Source: Candidatus Sericytochromatia bacterium
GTDB lineage: Bacteria; Cyanobacteriota; Sericytochromatia; JACMPN01
Assembly: GCA_014377495.1 (NCBI GenBank)
Contig: JACMPN010000295.1
Location: 1 to 10,266 of the forward strand
DNA length: 10,266 bases
Reading direction: 5' to 3'
Below the pieces are notes generated by a model that worked only from the letters and a program-made list of their open reading frames with translations, had not been told where the DNA came from and ran no database searches. The translations under genes and the position numbers were made by a program. Shown piece by piece: positions 5,662 through 10,266 of this stretch. Each line of letters starts with the position of its first letter. The first letter of the stretch is position 1.

Positions 5662-6067
5662 GGTGGTGCTGGACCCCCGCGGATTTTGGCTGACGTTGCT
5701 GCACCGGCCCGAGGAATCCCCCTGGGGACGGCTGGGCCAAGCCTGGCGGACCGGTAAAACCACCCTCTGCATCAGTCCGGGCTTGATGGCCCACTATATG
5801 GGACCCATCCAGGGAACGGATGCCGAAACATTGGGGATCGACGACAACCTGCTGGCCAAGATCGGTTGGCTCCTCCGGCAACAGGCCGAGTGGTTCCAGC
5901 CGGATCCCGGGCCCGAATATATCGGTGAACCCTGGGATCGTCTCGCCTGGCTGACCCAAGCCGCACGTCCGGACGCCATGATCGTGGGCGACGAGCGCCT
6001 CAGCGACTGGCCCGAGCCACTAGGCTGTCCCGTACTGACAGAACCACCTGCCGAGATGCTCGGCTGA
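5654..6067 (+). CDS. PIN-like domain protein with partly degenerate active site
   Basis: The 137-aa protein resembles the 'putative toxin-antitoxin system toxin, PIN family' pattern. It has RVVLD (3-7) as first strand with Asp7, a helix, CISPGLMAHY (39-48), a variable helical region, GEPWDRLAWLTQAARPDAMIVGDERLSDW (91-119) containing Gly-Asp113, and a terminal strand-loop CPVLTEPPAEML. PIN nucleases use about four acidic residues to bind Mg/Mn. Here Asp7 and Asp113 are kept, DTN at the first site has become DPR, the Glu expected in the S-x-x-L-x-x-E motif is His47, and the Asp-Pro-x-Asp segment reads E-P-W-D (92-95). RNase activity may be weakened or lost. It has an excellent Shine-Dalgarno (GGAGG 5643-5647, 6 nt spacing) within the upstream gene. 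A hairpin at 6079-6117 follows its stop. The assignment rests on pattern, without any search. Confidence 0.65.
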   Translation: MARVVLDPRGFWLTLLHRPEESPWGRLGQAWRTGKTTLCISPGLMAHYMGPIQGTDAETLGIDDNLLAKIGWLLRQQAEWFQPDPGPEYIGEPWDRLAWLTQAARPDAMIVGDERLSDWPEPLGCPVLTEPPAEMLG

Positions 6068-6070
6068 GCA

Positions 6071-6117
6071 AAGGAAAAGCCCGCTTCAGGTGACATCAAG
6101 TCACAGCTGAGGCGGGC
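6071..6117 (-). terminator. Hairpin terminator for the minus-strand lipoprotein operon
   Basis: GCCCGC..TCAG..GTGAC (6079-6094) pairs with GTCAC..CTGA.GCGGGC (6100-6117) around the loop ATCAA, with one G-U pair and a 2-nt bulge. On the minus strand the stem is followed by TTTTCCTT (6078-6071). It therefore terminates the operon ending at 6160. It also lies 11 nt after the PIN-like stop on the plus strand, where no T run follows, so it may act weakly in both directions. Confidence 0.8.
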
Positions 6118-6159
6118 AGTTGGGTGAAAAAAACGTGCACAGTCACTTCAAGCCATCAT

Positions 6160-6714
6160 TTAAACGTCTGTTGCCAGGTGCCCGTAGAATTGGCCGTCGC
6201 TGACGGTGATCTGCTTGCCATCCGTACCGGTCAGGGTCCCGGAGAAAGTCCCGAGGACCGGCAGACCGCGGCGACGTCCGGCGCTTTGCAGGAAGACGGA
6301 GATTGGGCCTTTGTACACGGTCGGCGGGTTGGTCCGACGGTCGGAGATCTCCAAATTGGTGCCGTCCGTAATCCGGCCATCGCCAACCAGCCCAGGAACT
6401 TCCATGCGGAAGTTCATCTGCTGTCCGACGACCTCGTCGACGAAAATGTCCTTGCGCTGCTGCGCCCCGATCTCGTCAGGGCGGATGCCGAACTTGGCGC
6501 CCCCCGGGGTGAAGAACACGGCCCGTTCGAAGCGCCGGGACGCCCCGTCCACGGTCATCATCAGCGTGCCGTAGCCGAGCACCGGCGAGGGCAGCGCCTG
6601 GGGCAGCACGTAGGCGCTGAACGGGTTGCCGCCACCAGCCGTGCAACTCGCCACCAGGGCAATCAGGATCGGTGCGGCCAGCGCCGTGGCGGGAAACCAG
6701 CTTCGAAGAGACAC
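6160..6714 (-). CDS. Predicted lipoprotein with beta-rich domain
   Basis: This is a 184-aa envelope protein of unknown function. The signal peptide runs MSLRSWFPATALAAPILIALVAS with the lipobox V-A-S-C and lipidated Cys24, followed by a Gly-rich tether (TAGGGN). The mature domain looks like a beta-barrel or sandwich: YGTLMMTVDGASRRFE (48-63), a central acidic section with FVDEVVGQQMNFRMEVPG, ISVFLQ, and a final GTFSGTLTGTDGKQITVSDGQF (155-176). The 'VDG ... GTFSGTL ... ITVSDGQF' pattern is similar to small secreted lipoproteins of the DUF6252 type, a resemblance by eye only. I chose GTG 6714: GAGG lies 6 nt upstream and the signal peptide begins there; the in-frame GTG at 6759 would put 15 polar residues before it. 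It is second in an operon with the 125-aa gene (gap 41 bp). Confidence 0.78.
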   Translation of the reverse strand: MSLRSWFPATALAAPILIALVASCTAGGGNPFSAYVLPQALPSPVLGYGTLMMTVDGASRRFERAVFFTPGGAKFGIRPDEIGAQQRKDIFVDEVVGQQMNFRMEVPGLVGDGRITDGTNLEISDRRTNPPTVYKGPISVFLQSAGRRRGLPVLGTFSGTLTGTDGKQITVSDGQFYGHLATDV

Positions 6715-6720
6715 GTCAGA

Positions 6721-6724
6721 CCTC
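6721..6724 (-). promoter_or_regulatory. Shine-Dalgarno GAGG fixing a GTG start
   Basis: GAGG on the minus strand is 6 nt before the GTG at 6714. It places the start at the head of the signal peptide and excludes the upstream GTG at 6759. Confidence 0.65.
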
Positions 6725-6755
6725 ACACAGCAACGGTGGTGGGCCTCAGTATCAC

Positions 6756-7133
6756 TCACCCGCTGGCAGGCGCCAAGCGTTCCAACTCTCTGGCTCTGGC
6801 CTCGATCCCGCCAAATGCCTCGTCAATCGTGGACAGGACCGTCTCCCGCCAGTCCGACGCCACATTCGGGTCGTCCTCGACCCCTTCTCCCAGGCGAAGC
6901 AGCTGCTCGCCGTCAGCGTCATCGCCGACGTGGCCGAGCAACTCGACGACCCGCAAGCGCTCGGGCCGGGTCAAACCCTTCCAGCGGCTGAGCCACTGTC
7001 GGGCCGCCCGCAACAGGTTATGGGGCGGCGGGGGAATGGTGCTGATGTCTGTGCGGCCGGCTATGAAGGCCTGTACCCAGCGCTCGGGTGACAGCGTGCG
7101 GCTGGCTTGGTCAGATGTCGTGGGGCTTTGCAT
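6756..7133 (-). CDS. Conserved-looking 125-aa cytoplasmic protein of unknown function
   Basis: I do not recognise this family. The protein has no signal peptide or membrane segment. The middle is helical and Leu/Arg/Trp-rich (NLLRAARQWLSRWKGLTRPERLRVVELLGHV, about 39-69), then comes an acidic section (DDADGEQLLRLGEGVEDDPN) and a helix STIDEAFGGIEARARELERL. The 'LTRPERLRVVELLG....D..' segment is reminiscent of a HEAT-like or armadillo-type helical hairpin, but this is a guess. The ATG at 7133 is preceded by GAGAGG (7145-7150), at a long spacing of 11 nt. It is first gene of a two-gene operon with the lipoprotein, and divergent from the TPR gene across 167 bp. The plus-strand frames over the same stretch have unlikely compositions, so the minus strand is preferred. 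Confidence 0.65.
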   Translation of the reverse strand: MQSPTTSDQASRTLSPERWVQAFIAGRTDISTIPPPPHNLLRAARQWLSRWKGLTRPERLRVVELLGHVGDDADGEQLLRLGEGVEDDPNVASDWRETVLSTIDEAFGGIEARARELERLAPASG

Positions 7134-7245
7134 GCTGGACGGAACCTCTCGTCGGGCGTCATCCCATCGATCATGCCTGGTTCCGGTTCCGGGGGATTAG
7201 GGGGTCGCGCTGAAAAAACACTGCTGAGGTTGGCCGTGGTGGCCA

Positions 7246-7281
7246 GCAAACCGGGCTCAACCCCTGTACGAGCCGGTTTGC
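7246..7281. repeat. Inverted repeat inside the TPR-gene promoter region
   Basis: GCAAACCGGGCTC (7246-7258) and GAGCCGGTTTGC (7270-7281) are reverse complements except for a single extra G in the left arm, with an 11-nt centre. The right arm fills most of the -35/-10 spacer of the TPR promoter, so a dimeric regulator bound here would block RNA polymerase. No T run follows on either side, so it does not look like a terminator. Confidence 0.6.
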
Positions 7282-7293
7282 GAAGGCTAAACT
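7265..7293 (+). promoter_or_regulatory. Promoter TGTACG-17-TAAACT for the TPR operon, probably leaderless
   Basis: TAAACT at 7288-7293 ends 7 nt before the ATG at 7301, so RNA would start at or beside the start codon; there is no Shine-Dalgarno before the ATG. Exactly 17 bp upstream is TGTACG (7265-7270), a poor -35 that shares the CG end of the other promoters here. The inverted repeat at 7246-7281 overlaps it. Confidence 0.5.
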
Positions 7294-7300
7294 GTGGCCC

Positions 7301-10231
7301 ATGCGCCACCGTGCCCTCGCGAGCCTCTTCGCCCTCATTTGCCTGCAGCCGCTCAGCGCCGCCGCCCAGGCCTATCCGGACCCTGCGTTGCCCTGGCAGG
7401 ATCTCGCCGGCCAGAGAGCCCCGCAGGCCGATGCCGTGCGGGCTGCCATGGATCGGCTGGATATCCCGGCCCCTCTGGCGGGCGGCCCGGGTCGGGACGC
7501 CCTCGCCCGCCGTCAGGTCGACTTGGCGCTGACCCTGTTGAACCGCTTTCTGGCCACGGCCCCGTTGGGTGATGACGGTGAAGCCTCCCTGCTGGATCTG
7601 GCCAGAGGGCTGCTGGCCAAAGGTGATCGGCCCGGGGCCGTCGAGACCCTGCGGTTTTTCCTGCGGCAGTGGCCGGGTTCCCGTTTGCAGCGCCCAGCCA
7701 CCTTGGCCCTGGCAGCCCTGCATTTCGGGAACGGCGCATACGCTGACGCCGTTCCCGTGCTCAAGCAGTACCGCAGCCAGTGGCCGAACGACGATGTGGA
7801 ATCCGCCACCTACGCCTTGGCCTGGAGCTATCAGGCGCTTGGCCAGTTCGCCGAGGCGGAAGGGGCGTTCCGTGCCGGCCTCGACCGGGAACCGCAGGGC
7901 CCCATGGCGGTGCAGGCCCGACTTGGCCTGGGTGATACCTATTGGCGCTGGGGTCGTTTGCTCGCGGCGGCCCAGATCTATGCCGCTGTCGGCCGCCAAA
8001 CCAACGATCTGGACGTGGCCGACCGAGGTGCCTACCTGGCCGGCGAAGCCCACAGCCGTCAGCAGGCCTGGCCCTTGGCAATCCCGCATTTTCAGGCCGT
8101 GCGGCCGACCGGCACCTGGGGCCGAAGGGCCCAGATCGGCCTGGCCTACGCCCTACTGCAGGCCCAGCGCCCCGGAGATGCCACGCCCATCCTCGCCACC
8201 TGGCTCACCCAACATCCCCAGGACCCCTGGCAGTCCGCTGCTCAGTTCTTTTTGGGGATGAGCCGGCTCGGGACGAAAGAACTGCCCAAAGTCGCCGAGG
8301 CGTTTCGCCAGAGCTGGACTCTGGACAAGCGTAGCCCCTGGGCAGCCAACGCCCTCTATGGTCTGGCGATGACGGAGTTCCGGCAGGCGCAGTTTGCCGA
8401 CAGTGCCAACCACAGCCAAACCCTGCTCAAGGACTATCCGACGGCCCCAGTCGCCGGCCAGACGCAGGCTTTGCTGGGTGAGGCACTCTATCAGCAGGGT
8501 CAGTTCCAGGCCGCCATCCGCCACCTGGCGGCACCCGAGGCGGGCGGGGCAGGCCAGCGGGCCCTGGGGTTTGCTTACTTCCGTGCGGGTGAATACCAGG
8601 CAGCCATCCAAGCGTGGCAACCCTATCAGGATGCTGAAGTGTCGTTCTACCGGGCGCAGGCAGCCTTGAATGCAGGTCAGCTGGACACGGCCATCCAGTC
8701 CTTTCAAGGCTTCCTGAAGACTTATCCGACGTCCATGCGGGTCCAGGAAGGGCTGTTCGGCTATGCGTCCGCCCTGCTGCGGGCCGGGCGCCACGCCGAT
8801 GCCATCGGCCCATTGCGCGAACTGGAGCATGCGGCCCGCCCGGAAATCGCCAGGGCTTCACGGTTGCTGCTGGCCGACAGTCAAACGGCCCTGAAACGGT
8901 TCGACGAAGCCCGCAATTCCCTGCAGGCCGTGATCACCGCCGATCCGACCAATGCCGGTGACGCCGCCTACAAGATTGGCCGGACCTGGCTGCAGCAGGG
9001 CCAGGGCGACAAAGCGATCGCAGCGTGGGAATCGTATCGACAGCAGCATCCGACCCACCGTCAGGTGGGTGACGCCCTGTTCAACGAGGGGGAGATTTTG
9101 CTCAGGGCCAAGGCCTACCCCGAAGCACTCGACCGATTTGCCGCCGTGCTCAGCCATCCGGCCAGCGGGGTCGAGCTTCGGGCCCAAGCTCTGATGCACA
9201 GTGCCGATACGGCCTTGGCGATGGGGGAGACGGCCCGGGCCGTCTCCTATTACAAACAGGTGCAGAGCAGTTTTCCGACTAGGCAGATCGAAGCCGGACG
9301 GGGCCTGCTCAAGGCCCTGGCGGCCGGCACGGATCTTGACAGTGCCGTCTCGGCACTCAAAACCTACCGGTCGGAACATCCCGAGGACCTCGTCGCCCTG
9401 GAAGTCCTGGACGCCTTGGGCCAGAAACTCGTCAACGGTGACCGCTACGACGAGGCGATCGCGCTCCTTTCGTCCCACCCCCATCCGAGCGGAGCGACCC
9501 TTTTTTGGCTGGGACGGTCACAGCGGGGGGCCGGACAGGTGGCGGCGGCAGAGACAACGTTTACGCGAATCGCTGCCGCCAATGAGGGGTTTGAAGTGGC
9601 CGCCCTGGATCAGTTGGCCCAGATGGCATTCGCCGCAGGGTCTTTTGACCTGGCGAACAAGCGCTGGCAGCAACTCCTCAACCGCCAACCGGCACCCAGC
9701 CCGGCCATGATTCTGCAGACCCGGTTCAACGTGGCCCTCGCCCAGGTCAAGGATGGCAAACTTCCCGAGGCGGAAACGCACCTCCGGGACCTGGCCACGG
9801 ATGCCCAGGTCCCGATGCCGCAACGGCTGGAAGCCTATCGGCGTCTCGGCGTCACCTTGCGGGAGCAACGCCGGTGGGCCGATGCCGGCAACGCCTACGA
9901 GCAGATGGCCAAGCTGGCCGCCCACCCGTCGCTGGCTGCGGCCGAGGCCCAGTATTGGGTCGGCTACGCCCTCTCGGCTGCCGGCAACAAACCGGAAGCC
10001 GTCAAAGCCCTGTCGCTCGTCACGCCGCTGAGCCCGCCCGCCGATCCCCGCTGGCTGGTCCAGGCATTGTTCAAACAGGGTGAGCTCCAGGAGACCTTGG
10101 GCAAATGGCGAATGGCCATCGAGGCCTATCAGAAAATCGCCGCCATGCGCACGGAGGCCAATTGGCGCACCGACTCCCAGGCGCGGATCCGCTGGATCCA
10201 GCAGCACATCCCGGCGAAGGACCTCCGATGA
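7301..10231 (+). CDS. Large secreted multi-TPR protein, predicted periplasmic scaffold
   Basis: This is a 976-aa protein. Residues 1-24 form a Sec signal peptide (MRHR, a hydrophobic core ASLFALICLQPL, cleavage after A-Q-A). From about residue 70 to the end there are successive helix pairs of the TPR type, for example GNGAYADAVPVLKQY (143-157), LGQFAEAEGAFRAGL (180-194), ALGFAYFRAGEYQAAIQAW (421-439) and EILLRAKAYPEALDRFAAVL (598-617). Many units end in a 'hydrophobic-x-Pro' turn (RQWPGS, LKDYPTA, LKTYPTS, QQHPTH, SSFPTR), as in BamD and CpoB/YbgF repeats, which suggests protein-protein binding in the periplasm. No catalytic domain is visible. The stop overlaps the next ATG (ATGA), so it heads an operon with another likely exported protein. 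Several long frames on the other strand across this gene are shadows. Its binding partners and exact role, such as envelope assembly or Tol/Ton-type energy transfer, are unknown. Confidence 0.9.
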   Translation: MRHRALASLFALICLQPLSAAAQAYPDPALPWQDLAGQRAPQADAVRAAMDRLDIPAPLAGGPGRDALARRQVDLALTLLNRFLATAPLGDDGEASLLDLARGLLAKGDRPGAVETLRFFLRQWPGSRLQRPATLALAALHFGNGAYADAVPVLKQYRSQWPNDDVESATYALAWSYQALGQFAEAEGAFRAGLDREPQGPMAVQARLGLGDTYWRWGRLLAAAQIYAAVGRQTNDLDVADRGAYLAGEAHSRQQAWPLAIPHFQAVRPTGTWGRRAQIGLAYALLQAQRPGDATPILATWLTQHPQDPWQSAAQFFLGMSRLGTKELPKVAEAFRQSWTLDKRSPWAANALYGLAMTEFRQAQFADSANHSQTLLKDYPTAPVAGQTQALLGEALYQQGQFQAAIRHLAAPEAGGAGQRALGFAYFRAGEYQAAIQAWQPYQDAEVSFYRAQAALNAGQLDTAIQSFQGFLKTYPTSMRVQEGLFGYASALLRAGRHADAIGPLRELEHAARPEIARASRLLLADSQTALKRFDEARNSLQAVITADPTNAGDAAYKIGRTWLQQGQGDKAIAAWESYRQQHPTHRQVGDALFNEGEILLRAKAYPEALDRFAAVLSHPASGVELRAQALMHSADTALAMGETARAVSYYKQVQSSFPTRQIEAGRGLLKALAAGTDLDSAVSALKTYRSEHPEDLVALEVLDALGQKLVNGDRYDEAIALLSSHPHPSGATLFWLGRSQRGAGQVAAAETTFTRIAAANEGFEVAALDQLAQMAFAAGSFDLANKRWQQLLNRQPAPSPAMILQTRFNVALAQVKDGKLPEAETHLRDLATDAQVPMPQRLEAYRRLGVTLREQRRWADAGNAYEQMAKLAAHPSLAAAEAQYWVGYALSAAGNKPEAVKALSLVTPLSPPADPRWLVQALFKQGELQETLGKWRMAIEAYQKIAAMRTEANWRTDSQARIRWIQQHIPAKDLR

Positions 10232-10266
10232 GACGGACACTCCCCTGGCCCATCATCCTGGCGGCA
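10228..10266 (+). CDS. Start of a further gene with signal-peptide-like N-terminus (cut by window edge)
   Basis: The ATG at 10228 overlaps the TPR stop (ATGA) and follows AAGGA (10217-10221) at 6 nt, an ideal ribosome binding site. The 13 visible residues, MRRTLPWPIILAA, are two Arg followed by a hydrophobic run, typical of a signal peptide or a membrane anchor. The product is otherwise unknown. Coupling to the TPR gene suggests that the two act together in the envelope. Confidence 0.6.
   Translation, partial: MRRTLPWPIILAA

Noticed and set aside
6124..7200. Long plus-strand open frame (358 codons) opposite the lipoprotein operon
   Set aside because: Composition is His/Arg/Gln/Pro-rich without domain character, and it contains the terminator region and the divergent promoter flank; the minus strand holds a signal peptide, lipobox and ribosome sites.
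7061..8089. Minus-strand open frame across the start of the TPR gene
   Set aside because: It is Gly/Gln-rich shadow sequence opposite a clear signal peptide and TPR repeats, a common effect of high GC.

Overview
The window is GC-rich, gene-dense bacterial chromosome with almost no non-coding space. Two lipoproteins with lipoboxes and one large secreted TPR protein point to a cell with a substantial periplasm, probably Gram-negative (diderm). The sequence alone does not fix the lineage. I see no rRNA, tRNA, transposase, integrase, phage gene or CRISPR array. The first ~75 bases are homopolymeric C/G runs of the kind that end assembly contigs.

Layout. (1) 96-2378, minus strand: a two-gene operon. 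It encodes an intact bifunctional phosphoglucose/phosphomannose isomerase (SIS fold), followed by a phosphohexomutase-family protein whose catalytic serine loop, metal loop and sugar loop are all degraded and whose C-terminal phosphate-binding domain is missing. This looks like a pseudoenzyme. (2) 2526-4276, plus strand: a small lipoprotein overlapping (ATGA) a complete homoserine dehydrogenase with an ACT domain. (3) 4392-4841, plus: an ArsR/SmtB regulator with the complete alpha-5 zinc-site ligand set, closed by a perfect 14-bp hairpin terminator. (4) 4880-5335, minus: a GNAT acetyltransferase. (5) 5476-6067, plus: a toxin-antitoxin-like pair of a 61-aa protein overlapping a PIN-like protein with a partly eroded acidic site. 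(6) 6160-7133, minus: an unrecognised 125-aa protein and a beta-rich lipoprotein, ending in a hairpin terminator. (7) 7301-10231, plus: a 976-aa secreted multi-TPR protein, coupled by ATGA overlap to a further gene cut by the window edge that begins like a signal peptide.

How it fits together: there is no single pathway. The isomerase/mutase-like operon belongs to hexose-phosphate metabolism (glucose-6-P, fructose-6-P, mannose-6-P), with a non-catalytic partner that may be regulatory. hom is the branch point from aspartate to threonine and methionine. The TPR operon is probably an envelope scaffold.

Several promoters share the form TTGnCG - 17 bp - TAnnnT. At two of them (2526, 7301) the -10 box ends only 6-7 nt before the ATG, which predicts leaderless mRNAs; other genes have clear Shine-Dalgarno sites. 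The best candidates for undescribed biology are the dead phosphohexomutase paired with a live isomerase, and the 61-aa/PIN-like pair.
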